In this document: piece by piece, positions 17,298 through 26,035 of the stretch
Position numbering within the stretch: the first letter of the stretch is position 1
Layout of the letters: each line of letters opens with the position of its first letter
Source: Cetobacterium sp. NK01
GTDB taxonomy: Bacteria; Fusobacteriota; Fusobacteriia; Fusobacteriales; Fusobacteriaceae
Assembly: GCF_024506395.1 (NCBI RefSeq)
Contig: NZ_JANIBO010000002.1
Coordinates: 248,001-312,000 of the forward strand
Length of the DNA stretch: 64,000 bases
Direction: 5' to 3'
Translations under genes and position numbers: made by a program
The notes under the pieces: generated by a model
What the model saw: the letters and a program-made list of their open reading frames with translations, nothing else
Told to the model about the DNA's origin: nothing
Database searches by the model: none

Positions 17298-17891
17298 ATG
17301 AAAAATATAGTATTTGATATTGGTAATGTTCTGCTAGATTTTCATCCACAAGATTTTTTAAAAGGATTAGGATTAGAAAAAAATATTGAAGAAAGGTTAT
17401 ACAAATTAATTTTTTTGAGCGAAGAGTGGAAAGAGCTTGATAGAGGTTCTATTGATTACCAAGTAGCTGAAAAAATTTTTAAAACAAAAGCTCCAGAATT
17501 GAAAAATGAAATTTCATTAGTTTTAGAAAAATGGCATGAAATGTTAACTCCTATAGAAGGAAATGTTAATCTCTTAAAAAGTCTAAAAGACTATGGATAT
17601 AATATTTATTATCTTTCTAATTTTCAAAAAGATGTTTATGAAAAGATGTATAATAAGTATGATTTTTTAAGAATAGGTAATGGTGGAGTAATTTCATATC
17701 AAGTAAATACCTTAAAGCCTGATCATTCTATGTATACCATTTTACTTTCAAAATATAATTTAGACCCTAGTGAAACTCTATTTATAGATGATAGTTTTGA
17801 TAATATTGAAGAAGCTAAAAAAATAGGTTTCCACAGCGTTTTATTTACCGATTGCGATGAACTCAAAAATACAATTAAACCATTACTTTAA
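17298..17891 (+). CDS. HAD-superfamily hydrolase (YihX/YjjG-like)
   Basis: A 197-residue haloacid dehalogenase-type phosphatase. Motif I is FDIGNVLLDF, where the second acidic position is Asn, as in YihX-type enzymes with a DxxN... start; motif II is LSNF; the Lys motif is LKPDHSMY; motif IV is FIDDSFDNI. An alpha-helical cap sits at residues ~18-85. Likely substrates are sugar phosphates or nucleotides. The start is the ATG at 17298 after GAAGGAGG; the longer frame from 17250 begins within the promoter. Confidence 0.85.
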   Translation: MKNIVFDIGNVLLDFHPQDFLKGLGLEKNIEERLYKLIFLSEEWKELDRGSIDYQVAEKIFKTKAPELKNEISLVLEKWHEMLTPIEGNVNLLKSLKDYGYNIYYLSNFQKDVYEKMYNKYDFLRIGNGGVISYQVNTLKPDHSMYTILLSKYNLDPSETLFIDDSFDNIEEAKKIGFHSVLFTDCDELKNTIKPLL

Positions 17892-17905
17892 ATTTTATCA
17901 AATAT

Positions 17906-17943
17906 AAAAGAACCCTTTTCACCAACTTGAAAAGAGTTCTTTT
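17906..17943. terminator. Bidirectional terminator between convergent genes
   Basis: AAAAGAAC-CCTTTTCA and TGAAAAG-AGTTCTTTT arms with one mismatch, T run on the plus strand. It also lies at the 3' end of the minus-strand AbrB-type gene. Confidence 0.8.
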
Positions 17944-17944
17944 T

Positions 17945-18985
17945 TTATTCTATAAATTTTACAATAATTTGTATCAACACTGGATAAAAACTCACTATAG
18001 AAACTAATCTTACCAGTTGTATGATTGCAACTTTAGGAGTATCTGCTCCCATTTCACTAGCAATTATAGAAATATCTGAAACTCCACCTGGTGCTGCTGA
18101 AAAAAGTGAGGTTGCTATATTAAAATTACTTACTTTATATATAAACATTCCTATAATTATATTCATTATCAAAAAACCAATTATTACAATAATTACTAAA
18201 TGCAAAAGTTCTTTCATTTCTAAAATATCCTTAATTGAAACTTTAATTCCTATTAAGGCTCCTCCAAACATTTGAATCAATTGCCTTAAGGGAATTGGCA
18301 TAAATCCTTTATTTGAAATAATATTAAAAATCCCTACTCCTATCATAGAAAAACTTAAAGCTCCTGCAGGTATTTTTGATAAATATCCTATATATCCAAT
18401 TGAAACTCCAACTAGCAAAGTTAAAAAAATATTTTCTAAACCATGTTTTATAATTTTTCCCTCTTCTTTCTTAGTATTTACTGGGAACTCTATTATTCCA
18501 TTTTTTTTTATTATTTTTTTCAAAAAAATAGGAATTACTCCAATTACAGATATTAGCCTAACTAATTGAAAAATTACAACTTTAGCTGAATCTGCATTCA
18601 GTTCATGAGCTATTAAGCTCATATCCATCATTCCACCTGGTGCTGTAGAAAATAATGCTGTTGTTAAATCTAAAGATGAATTTTTATATAAAATATATCC
18701 TAAAATAAAATTCATTATTCCCATACAACTAACTACTATTATTGCTGGTTTAAAAATTTGTTTTAAACCTAAAATATCTTCTTTTTTTATTCTTGCTCCT
18801 ATAAATGAACCTGTTGCTATTTGTGTTAAAATTTTATATTCTTGAGGCATTGTCGCTATTCCAAAAACCAGATTAAATACTGAAACCAAAATCATTGCCC
18901 CTATCATTGCTCCTGCTGGTATTTTCAACTTAATTGCAATTTTTCCTCCAATTACAGCAACAACTATTGTTAATAAAAACTCCAT
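17945..18985 (-). CDS. AbrB family (DUF/PF05145-type) membrane transporter
   Basis: A 346-residue polytopic protein made of two similar halves. Each has a KLKIPAGAMIGAM or SKIPAGALSFSMIG segment and a T(A/S)LFS(T/A)APGGxxDxSxIAxE motif (near residues 115 and 295), each followed by a VVIFQLVRL-like helix. This internal duplication and the APGG motif define the AbrB transporter family (sometimes misnamed ammonia monooxygenase). The substrate is unproven. GGAGGGGG precedes the ATG. It diverges from the AOR operon. Confidence 0.8.
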   Translation of the reverse strand: MEFLLTIVVAVIGGKIAIKLKIPAGAMIGAMILVSVFNLVFGIATMPQEYKILTQIATGSFIGARIKKEDILGLKQIFKPAIIVVSCMGIMNFILGYILYKNSSLDLTTALFSTAPGGMMDMSLIAHELNADSAKVVIFQLVRLISVIGVIPIFLKKIIKKNGIIEFPVNTKKEEGKIIKHGLENIFLTLLVGVSIGYIGYLSKIPAGALSFSMIGVGIFNIISNKGFMPIPLRQLIQMFGGALIGIKVSIKDILEMKELLHLVIIVIIGFLIMNIIIGMFIYKVSNFNIATSLFSAAPGGVSDISIIASEMGADTPKVAIIQLVRLVSIVSFYPVLIQIIVKFIE

Positions 18986-19063
18986 TTTCCCCCTCCAATT
19001 TTTATTGTCAATCTATCTTAACATATTTTTTTTCAAATATATATTTTTTCTTCTCAATTGCTA

Positions 19064-19092
19064 TTGATAATCCAATATTTATGAGGTATACT
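19064..19092 (+). promoter_or_regulatory. Promoter of the AOR-moaD-thiF operon
   Basis: TTGATA (19064-19069), 17-base spacer, TATACT (19087-19092), about 45 bases upstream of the AOR ATG. Confidence 0.7.
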
Positions 19093-19141
19093 CGCAATAA
19101 TAGCAATTTTATCACCAATATTATTTTATGGAGGTATTTTT

Positions 19142-20947
19142 ATGGAAACGTCATATAATGGTAAACTATTAAGAGTCAATTTGAACACAGGTGAAATAAA
19201 TACTGAATCTTTAAATTTAGATTTAGCTAAAAAGTTTATTGGAGCAAGGGGATTAGGAAGTAAAATTTTATTAGATGAAATTGATCCATCTATCGATCCT
19301 TTATCTCCTGAAAATAAACTAGTTATTATGACTGGGCCCGTAACTGGAGCTTCTGTTCCTACAGGCGGAAGATATGTTGTTGTCACAAAATCTCCTTTAA
19401 CCGGTATGATAGCTTGTTCAAATTCAGGAGGAGAATGGGGTGCAAAATTAAAATATGCTGGATTTGACGGAGTTATTATAGAGGGAAAAAGTACAACTCC
19501 TAAATACATATCTATTAATGATGATAAAGTAGAGCTTCTAGATGCTGAAAATATTTGGGGAAAAACAAGTAGTGAAACTAAAGATTTTTTTACAACACTT
19601 TATCCTCAAGCATCAACTTTAAATATTGGTCCTGGTGGAGAAAATCTTTCTCTTATGGCAGCTATCATTAATGATGGTGATCGTGCTGCTGGTAGATCAG
19701 GAGTCGGTGCCGTTATGGGGTCAAAAAATTTAAAAGCTATTGTTGTAAAAGCTTCTAAAAACTCTATACCTGTTAATAATCCTGACGCATTAAGAAAAGA
19801 ATTAGTAATTGCTATGAAAAAAATAAAAGAAGATGGTGTAACAGGAAGCGGACTACCCACTTACGGAACTGCAGTTCTTGTTAATATTATAAATGAAACA
19901 GGAAGTTTTCCTACAAATAACTGGTTAGGGTCTTACTCTGAAAATGCTGAAAATATAAGCGGAGAAACTCTGACAGACAAATATTTAAAAAAGACATACA
20001 ACTGCCATAGATGTCCTATTGGTTGTGGAAGAGTTGTTGAAAGAGAAGGAAAAGAAATTGGTGGTCCTGAATATGAAACTCTTTGGGCTTATGGTGGAAA
20101 TTGTGGAGTTTATGATATTCCTAGTATAAACGAGGCCAATTTTTGGTGTAATGAACTTGGATTAGATTCAATATCTGTTCCTTGTACTATTGCTGCTGCT
20201 ATGGAATTATATGATAAAAAAATTATTTCTGAAGATGAATGTGAAGGTATTCCTTTAAAGTTTGGGGATAAAAAAGCTATTGTAGAATGGACTAAAAGAA
20301 TTGGATTTGCTAAAACTTCTCTTGGAAAGTTAATGTCTCTAGGCTCTCAAAGACTTTGTGAACACTATAATCATCCAGAGATGTCAATGTCTGTAAAAAA
20401 ACAAGAGCTCCCTGCTTATGATGCTCGTGGAATCCAAGGAATTGGACTTAACTATGCTACTAGTAACAGAGGAGGATGTCATGTTAGAGGCTATATGATA
20501 TCTCCTGAAATTTTAGCTCATCCAGAACTATTAGATCGAACTGTTAGTGATAATAAAGCAATGTGGACTAAAACTTTTCAAGATTTAACAGCTGTTATTG
20601 ATTCTATGGGTATGTGTTTGTTTACCTCTTTTGCTTTAAATGCAGAAGATTATACAAATTTTTTAAACGCTGCTACTGGAACTAATCACACTGTTTCTAC
20701 TCTTTTAGACGCTGGAGAAAGAATTTATAATTTAGAAAGAGTTTTTAATAAAAAAGCTGGCATGAAGCCTGAAGATGATACTCTTCCTAAACGTCTTTTA
20801 AACGATAGCATTACTAACGGTCCTTCAAAAGGTCATAAAAGCAAGCTTAATATAATGCTCCCTGAATATTATGAAGCTCGTGGTTGGGTTGATGCTTTTC
20901 CTACAAAAGAAACTCTTTATAAACTAGGACTTGAGGATTTATGTTAG
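19142..20947 (+). CDS. aor: Aldehyde:ferredoxin oxidoreductase (tungsten enzyme)
   Basis: A 601-residue tungstopterin enzyme that oxidises aldehydes to carboxylic acids, or runs in reverse with low-potential ferredoxin. The N-terminal AOR_N domain shows MTGPVTGASVPTGGRYVVVT, SPLTGMIACSNSGGEWGAKL and AAGRSGVGAVMGSKNLKAI (pterin contacts). [4Fe-4S] ligands are CHRCPIGC (about residues 287-294) with a distant Cys in MGMCLF (about 491). GGPEYET and NELGLDSISV are conserved pterin-binding blocks. Length matches archaeal and clostridial AORs. GGAGG precedes the ATG. The moaD stop/start overlap and the following ThiF gene make a dedicated cofactor operon. Confidence 0.95.
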   Translation: METSYNGKLLRVNLNTGEINTESLNLDLAKKFIGARGLGSKILLDEIDPSIDPLSPENKLVIMTGPVTGASVPTGGRYVVVTKSPLTGMIACSNSGGEWGAKLKYAGFDGVIIEGKSTTPKYISINDDKVELLDAENIWGKTSSETKDFFTTLYPQASTLNIGPGGENLSLMAAIINDGDRAAGRSGVGAVMGSKNLKAIVVKASKNSIPVNNPDALRKELVIAMKKIKEDGVTGSGLPTYGTAVLVNIINETGSFPTNNWLGSYSENAENISGETLTDKYLKKTYNCHRCPIGCGRVVEREGKEIGGPEYETLWAYGGNCGVYDIPSINEANFWCNELGLDSISVPCTIAAAMELYDKKIISEDECEGIPLKFGDKKAIVEWTKRIGFAKTSLGKLMSLGSQRLCEHYNHPEMSMSVKKQELPAYDARGIQGIGLNYATSNRGGCHVRGYMISPEILAHPELLDRTVSDNKAMWTKTFQDLTAVIDSMGMCLFTSFALNAEDYTNFLNAATGTNHTVSTLLDAGERIYNLERVFNKKAGMKPEDDTLPKRLLNDSITNGPSKGHKSKLNIMLPEYYEARGWVDAFPTKETLYKLGLEDLC

Positions 20948-21162
20948 AAATTCGCCTTTTTGCCTCTTTAAGAAAAGGACGATCTGCTATTATTAAAATA
21001 CCTTTTGAACCTGGAATAACTGGTGAAAAGCTTCTTACATTATTTTCAATATTAAAAGAAGATGTTTCTATATTTCTAGTCAACGGATTCCATTCTTCAC
21101 TTAATGTTGAAATTTCAGATGGAGATATAATCTCTATTTTTCCTCCTGTTGGAGGTGGATAA
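20941..21162 (+). CDS. moaD: MoaD/ThiS-like sulfur carrier protein
   Basis: A 73-residue ubiquitin-like carrier. It ends FPPVGGG, the C-terminal Gly-Gly that becomes adenylated and thiocarboxylated to supply the dithiolene sulfurs of the pterin. LEIRLFASLRKGRS at the N-terminus and VFLVNG...DGDIISIFPPVGG fit MoaD. It overlaps the AOR stop by seven bases and the next gene by one base. Its glycine codons provide GGAGGTGG as the ribosome site for ThiF. Position next to AOR suggests it serves that enzyme's tungstopterin. Confidence 0.88.
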   Translation: MLEIRLFASLRKGRSAIIKIPFEPGITGEKLLTLFSILKEDVSIFLVNGFHSSLNVEISDGDIISIFPPVGGG

Positions 21163-21848
21163 TGGATTTAAGATACTTAAAAAATTTAAATTCATTTACT
21201 GAAGATGATCAATTTAAAATAAATACAACAACTGTTTTAATTATAGGTTTAGGGGGTCTCGGAGGGTTTGTCGTAGACTTTTTAAGCAGATTAGGGGTAC
21301 AAAAAATAAAGTTACTCGATTTCGATACATTTGATACCTCTAATTTAAATAGACAACTTTTATCAACACAAAAAAATATTGGGTCTTTTAAAGCTATTGA
21401 AGCAAAAAAATATATAAATTCTGTGAATTCATGCATTGAAGTAGAAGTATTTTGTAATAAATTCGAAGAGTGTGATTTTAATTTTTTATTTAAAAATGTT
21501 AATGTGGTTTTTGATTGTTGTGATAATATTAAAACTAAGTTAAATATTGAAAACCAATGTCAGTTTTTTAAAATCCCATTAATTTACGGTGCTGTTGCTG
21601 GATACTTTGGTCAAGTTGCTTGTATCTTACCAGAATATCCTATTTTAAAAAAAATTTATCCCAAAGAACACAGCAGTGGTATTGAAAATAAATTAGGAAA
21701 TCTCTGTTTTATTGTTTCTATAATAGCATCTTTACAAATTTCACTTTTTATAAATTTAATATTAAATATTAGCAATAATAATTTATATGGTTTTTATTAC
21801 ATCGATATTGAAAACTATGAAATCCAATGGATTTCTTTTAAAATTTAA
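21162..21848 (+). CDS. ThiF/MoeB-family E1-like adenylyltransferase
   Basis: A 228-residue E1-like enzyme that activates the MoaD C-terminus with ATP. ATP-binding GLGGLGGFVVDFLSRLGV is at residues ~26-45; DFDTFDTSNLNRQLL (Asp and the Asn/Arg pair) and DCCDNIKTK follow. It is shorter than MoeB (~250), and the CxxC zinc-binding pairs typical of MoeB are not seen. It therefore resembles the zinc-less ThiF/HesA subset. The start overlaps the moaD stop (TAATG). Its partner is most likely the MoaD encoded immediately upstream. Confidence 0.85.
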   Translation: MDLRYLKNLNSFTEDDQFKINTTTVLIIGLGGLGGFVVDFLSRLGVQKIKLLDFDTFDTSNLNRQLLSTQKNIGSFKAIEAKKYINSVNSCIEVEVFCNKFEECDFNFLFKNVNVVFDCCDNIKTKLNIENQCQFFKIPLIYGAVAGYFGQVACILPEYPILKKIYPKEHSSGIENKLGNLCFIVSIIASLQISLFINLILNISNNNLYGFYYIDIENYEIQWISFKI

Positions 21849-21910
21849 AAGGAAATATACTATTTTCTCATAAAATAATTATAGAGATTATTAAATTTTG
21901 GGAGGTTTTT

Positions 21911-22663
21911 ATGAAAAAAGCACTTGTTATTTTTAAAAGTGGAGATAATTTAGATTTAATTATTGAAAGTTGTTTATCATTAAAAAAGGAATTCGGATTT
22001 GAAATAACCCCTGTTTATGCATTAAATGTAAATCCATTTATCAACAACTCTGAAGATGAAGCTAATCTTCTTGAAGATTTTTCCGAATTGCAAGATGACT
22101 TTTTAGATAAAACAAAAGAAAAACTAATTGAACATAAATTAAATGCTCATCTTCTTACAATCGTTCAAGTTACAACAGAAAATTTAAAAAATCTTTTAAG
22201 ATTAAATGATCTTCTTGTATATCAAGAGGGACTTTTTTTAGGAGATCTTTTCTTAGAAATTTTAAAAACTATATATAGACCTATTATTGTTTTAAGAGGA
22301 AAACCTCTTAGTTTTGAAAATATATGTATTACATCTGATGATGGAATTAAGGTTAATAAAAGTGTTTACAATTTTTTGAGTTTATTTTCTAGTATAAATT
22401 TAGAAAAAATAGATGTTTTTACATGGGACTATAAAAAACAAGAACATACTCTTTTAGAACTTATACACGATAAAGGAGTTTTACCTCATTTAAGAGGCTA
22501 TTCTCCTTCTTTAGATAGCATTGAAGACTTTTACTTTGAACTTAATAAGTCCTCTCTTTTAATCATGGGAAATCTTAGTCACTCTTTCTTTTTAGAAAAA
22601 ATAACTAATCGAATGGGATTAAATATTTTAGAGCATGTTAATACACCAATCTTCATTGCTTAA
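21911..22663 (+). CDS. Universal stress protein-like protein
   Basis: A 250-residue protein whose N-terminal half has the Usp pattern of a short first strand (KKALVIFKSG), a helix (SLKKEFGFEITPVYALNV) and a later strand-loop (RPIIVLRGKP). The C-terminal half continues with ICITSDDGIKVNKSVYNFL and ends SLLIMGNLSHSFFLEKITNRM...HVNTPIFI, close to the 'GxxGxxxxxxGSVxxxVxxxxxxPVLVV' end of Usp domains. It is probably a tandem Usp with weak nucleotide-binding motifs. GGGAGG precedes the ATG. It lies 62 bases after the ThiF gene and may share its transcript. Confidence 0.6.
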   Translation: MKKALVIFKSGDNLDLIIESCLSLKKEFGFEITPVYALNVNPFINNSEDEANLLEDFSELQDDFLDKTKEKLIEHKLNAHLLTIVQVTTENLKNLLRLNDLLVYQEGLFLGDLFLEILKTIYRPIIVLRGKPLSFENICITSDDGIKVNKSVYNFLSLFSSINLEKIDVFTWDYKKQEHTLLELIHDKGVLPHLRGYSPSLDSIEDFYFELNKSSLLIMGNLSHSFFLEKITNRMGLNILEHVNTPIFIA

Positions 22664-22671
22664 TATAAATC

Positions 22672-22697
22672 AAAAAGAGACTTACCAGTCTCTTTTT
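22672..22697 (+). terminator. Terminator after the Usp-like gene
   Basis: AAAAAGAGACT / AGTCTCTTTTT arms, four-base loop, run of eight T. Confidence 0.85.
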
Positions 22698-22744
22698 TTT
22701 ATGCTATAATCTAGCTCGATGTAAAATTTTAAAAGGAGTAGATA

Positions 22745-24076
22745 ATGAAATTTCATTCAATTGATTTAGAAAAAGATTCTATTGGCAGGTTATTTTTTAA
22801 TTTTTCCTTTCCTGCTGTTATGGGAATGTTAATATCAGCTTTTTATGTTATTGTAGATGGTATTTTTATTGGAAGAGGTATTGGAGGTGATGGATTAGCT
22901 GCTATTAATTTAGCTTACCCTATAATCACCTTAACTATTGCTTTAAGTTTAATGTTTGGCACTGGAGGGGCAACCGTTATCTCAATAAAGCAAGCCGAAG
23001 GGAATTTAAAAGAAGTTAATCGTTATTTCTCACATATGATTACTTTAAACATAATATCTTATATTATTATCTGCTCATTAACTCTCATATTTCAAAACAA
23101 AATAGTATATTTATTAGGAAGCAGTGATAAACTTTTTTATCTAACAAAATCTTATTTAATTCCTGGTGTTATTTTTAGTATATTTTTTATGCTTTCAATC
23201 TCTTTAAACGCTGTTGTAAGAAATAATAATAGTCCTAATTTCGCCATGGCATCTATGGGAATAGGTGCTATTGTTAATATTGTATTAGATGCTCTTTTTA
23301 TAATAAAATTCAAATGGGGCATGTATGGTGCAGCTTATGCTACTGGAATAGCACAAATGGCATCTGCTTTATTTTTATTATCATATTTTTTAAAAAAGGA
23401 CTGTAATATAAAATTTATAAAAGAAAGACTTAATTTTCAAATTTTAAAAAGAATTTGTTTAAATGGTTTTTCATCTTTTGTTTTAGAATTTGCAGTAGCT
23501 GTCATTACAATTTTATTTAATTCCACATTAATGGTTCTAACTGGAGAAATTGGAGTAGCAGCATTTAGTATAATCGCCTATATTTTTTATGTGTTTAGAA
23601 TGATTTTTAATGGGTTAGCCCAAGGAATACAACCTATTATAAGTTATAATTTCGGTGCAAAACATCTTGAAAGAATAAAAGCTACTTTAATTTTAGGTCA
23701 TAAAATTTCTCTTATTGTAGCATTATCTATTCTTTTTTTAGTTTACTTTGAAAGGAATTTTATTATTGAATTTTTCAATGGAGATTTAGAATTAGTTAAA
23801 TTAGCTTCAAGAGGTCTTTTAATTTATTCATCTGCAGTTATATTTTTAGGTGCTAATTTTATTAATATCTCTTATTTACAATCCATGGAAAAAGCTACTT
23901 TCGCAAATTTTTTATCTTTTGGTAGAAGTTTTATTTTTATTACTATTGGAATTTTTACTCTTCCTACTTTTATAGGTGTTGACGGTGTTTGGCTTTCTCT
24001 ACCTTTTGCAGATTTTATGACTTTTTTAACAGGAACAATAGTAGCTCTCAAAAAAAGAGTAAATAAAACACTATAA
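22745..24076 (+). CDS. MATE family efflux transporter
   Basis: A 443-residue, ~12-TM multidrug and toxic compound extrusion protein. The start LFFNFSFPAVMGMLISAFYVIVDGIFIGRGIG and the repeat halves with GAIVNIVLDALFI...GAAYATGIAQ are typical of the NorM/DinF superfamily. The second half carries GLAQGIQPIISYNFGA, the conserved MATE signature. The export substrate is unknown. AAAGGAG precedes the ATG. A TATAAT box at 22705-22710 could start the transcript just after the preceding terminator. Confidence 0.9.
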   Translation: MKFHSIDLEKDSIGRLFFNFSFPAVMGMLISAFYVIVDGIFIGRGIGGDGLAAINLAYPIITLTIALSLMFGTGGATVISIKQAEGNLKEVNRYFSHMITLNIISYIIICSLTLIFQNKIVYLLGSSDKLFYLTKSYLIPGVIFSIFFMLSISLNAVVRNNNSPNFAMASMGIGAIVNIVLDALFIIKFKWGMYGAAYATGIAQMASALFLLSYFLKKDCNIKFIKERLNFQILKRICLNGFSSFVLEFAVAVITILFNSTLMVLTGEIGVAAFSIIAYIFYVFRMIFNGLAQGIQPIISYNFGAKHLERIKATLILGHKISLIVALSILFLVYFERNFIIEFFNGDLELVKLASRGLLIYSSAVIFLGANFINISYLQSMEKATFANFLSFGRSFIFITIGIFTLPTFIGVDGVWLSLPFADFMTFLTGTIVALKKRVNKTL

Positions 24077-24157
24077 TTTTTTTTAGCTAGAAAAAGAAAT
24101 AAACTTTTATTTAGTATATATTTAACATAATACTTTTTATAAAAGGAGGGAAATCTT

Positions 24158-24397
24158 ATGCTACATTTTGTACACGATTTTGAATTCTTAGGACTAGCTA
24201 AAAAGAATTTTACTGATGACTATGGTAATGAAATGTGCCAGCTATACTATATATATAAATGTAAAAAATGTCATAAAATTAGAATTAGAGAATTCATGGT
24301 ATCTAAAGCTGATGAATCAGATGGAATTCCTACAGTGTTAAGTCTATACCGTAACGCCCTTGATTGCGATGTAATTAAAGCTATTGAGATTTCTTAA
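24158..24397 (+). CDS. Conserved small protein, unknown
   Basis: A 79-residue cytoplasmic protein with a strong AAAGGAGGG ribosome site, followed by mscL after 16 bases. It contains a single KCKKCHKIRIRE segment, a half zinc-ribbon, and otherwise acidic residues. No family recognised. Good translation signals and close linkage to mscL support a real gene. Confidence 0.65.
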   Translation: MLHFVHDFEFLGLAKKNFTDDYGNEMCQLYYIYKCKKCHKIRIREFMVSKADESDGIPTVLSLYRNALDCDVIKAIEIS

Positions 24398-24413
24398 TTA
24401 AGGAGGAATTAAA

Positions 24414-24809
24414 ATGTTTTTAAAAGAGTTTAAAGAGTTTGCTATTAAAGGTAATGCAGTAGATTTAGCTGTTGGGGTTATAATCGGAGGAGCTTTTGGA
24501 AAAATTGTAAGTTCTATTGTCAACGATATCTTAATGCCTATTCTTGGAATAATTTTAGGCGGAATTAATTTTAGTAATCTAAAATTTGTTATAAAACCTG
24601 CCCAAGGAACAATTCCAGAATCTGCAATTAAATATGGTAATTTTATACAATCTGTTATTGATTTTACAATAATTGCATTTTGTATTTTTATTATGGTAAA
24701 AGCTATTAATAAACTTCGTAAAAAAGACGATGTGCCACCTGCTCCACCTGCTCCTACTAAGGAGGAGATTCTTTTAACAGAAATAAGGGATCTTTTAGCA
24801 AAAAAATAA
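24414..24809 (+). CDS. mscL: Large-conductance mechanosensitive channel MscL
   Basis: A 131-residue, two-TM channel that opens under membrane tension during hypo-osmotic shock. The N-terminal [20 protein letters not shown] and [18 protein letters not shown] are the hallmark S1/TM1 sequences. TM2 is at ~75-100, and the C-terminus ends with a helical [14 protein letters not shown] bundle. Length is typical. AGGAGG precedes the ATG. Confidence 0.96.
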   Translation: MFLKEFKEFAIKGNAVDLAVGVIIGGAFGKIVSSIVNDILMPILGIILGGINFSNLKFVIKPAQGTIPESAIKYGNFIQSVIDFTIIAFCIFIMVKAINKLRKKDDVPPAPPAPTKEEILLTEIRDLLAKK

Positions 24810-24818
24810 TTTTTTAAT

Positions 24819-24852
24819 AAAAAGGATTACTCAAATTTGAGTAATCCTTTTT
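24819..24852. terminator. Bidirectional terminator (mscL / M20 gene)
   Basis: A 34-base perfect palindrome with 17-base arms, centre AAATTT, and A and T tails on both sides, between convergent genes. Confidence 0.88.
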
Positions 24853-24857
24853 ATTTT

Positions 24858-26024
24858 TTATTTTTCATCAAATTCTAATTTTATTCTATCAATTAATTTT
24901 TCATCTTTTAATAGTTTAATCCCTGTTAAAGTCAATGCTAACACCGCTTCTTCCATTCCCTTATACGCTCCGTCCTCTATAGTGCACATAGCTAACTCTC
25001 TACTGTGACTAATTACATCTTTATATAATGGCATATATGGATGAATAGTTGGACAAACATGACTTACATCCCCTGCATCTGTAGATCCACTATCTTCTGA
25101 ATCTTCAATTTTTTTTATTCCAATATCTTTTAGACTCTCTTCATAAATACTCATTAATGTTTTATTAGTTATTAAATCTAAAAAACTTGTTTCATAATTT
25201 TCTATTTCTAATTTTGTTCCCGATGATATTGCAGCACCTTTTGCACAATTCTTAACTTTTTCTAAAAGAATATCTAGCTCTTTCTTATTTCTTGATCTAA
25301 CATAAAAATTAGCTATAGCTAAATCTGGAATTATATTAGCAGCTTCTCCTCCATTTGTTATAATTCCATGAACTCTATCGCTTGGAAGAATCTGTTGTCT
25401 CAAAGCATTAATGGTATTAAATAAAGTTATTACTCCATCTAAGGCATTGACACCTAAATGAGGAGATCCAGCTGCATGAGATGTTTTCCCTTTAAATATA
25501 AACTTTAAAGCTTCCATAGCTTGACTTGAAGTACTTCTTAAGTGAATATTTCCACTAGTGGGATGTACCATCATAACTAAATCTACATTTTTAAAAGCTC
25601 CTGCTTTTACCATGGCAACTTTTGCACCATCTGTTTCTTCAGCTGGTGTCCCAATTACTAAAACCTCTCCACCGTAAATATTCACAAACTCTCTTAAAAG
25701 TATTCCTGCAGCGCTACTCGTGACTCCTAAAATATTATGTCCGCATCCATGACCTATTTCTGGTAAAGCATCATATTCAGCTAAATAAGCTATTCTTGGT
25801 CCTGGCTTTTCTCCTATGTAATTTGCTAAAAAGGCTGTTTCTATTCCACAATACCCTTTTTCTATAAAAAAACCATATTTTTGTAATAATTCACAATGTT
25901 TATCTCTAGCTTTAAACTCTTTTAAACCTAATTCTGGATTTTCAAACAAATACTTGTTTAAATCTTTTAATTCTTCAAAAATTTCTGCATATCTCTCTTT
26001 TAATTCCATTATAATTTTTTCCAA
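24858..26024 (-). CDS. M20 family amidohydrolase / peptidase
   Basis: A 388-residue metalloenzyme of the M20D type (AbgB/aminoacylase-like). Visible features are LFENPELGLKEFKA at the start, metal-binding GHGCGHNILG (about residue 95), ETDGAKVAMV with the catalytic Glu region, SHAAGSPHLGVNALDG, and DVSHVCPTIHPY near the end. The dimerisation domain has LEALKFIFKGKTSHA. It hydrolyses an N-acyl or peptide amide. AGGAGGG lies seven bases before a TTG at 26024, which is the better-placed start; the ATG at 26009 is too far away. It is paired with an EutH-like permease 11 bases upstream, which may import its substrate. Confidence 0.9.
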   Translation of the reverse strand: MEKIIMELKERYAEIFEELKDLNKYLFENPELGLKEFKARDKHCELLQKYGFFIEKGYCGIETAFLANYIGEKPGPRIAYLAEYDALPEIGHGCGHNILGVTSSAAGILLREFVNIYGGEVLVIGTPAEETDGAKVAMVKAGAFKNVDLVMMVHPTSGNIHLRSTSSQAMEALKFIFKGKTSHAAGSPHLGVNALDGVITLFNTINALRQQILPSDRVHGIITNGGEAANIIPDLAIANFYVRSRNKKELDILLEKVKNCAKGAAISSGTKLEIENYETSFLDLITNKTLMSIYEESLKDIGIKKIEDSEDSGSTDAGDVSHVCPTIHPYMPLYKDVISHSRELAMCTIEDGAYKGMEEAVLALTLTGIKLLKDEKLIDRIKLEFDEK

Positions 26025-26035
26025 ATTTATCCCTC

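Noticed and set aside
24858-26024. AbgA/AbgB pair with the AbgT transporter
   Set aside because: The M20 gene is 9 kb from the AbgT gene, on the other strand and in a different operon; only a loose functional link can be suggested.
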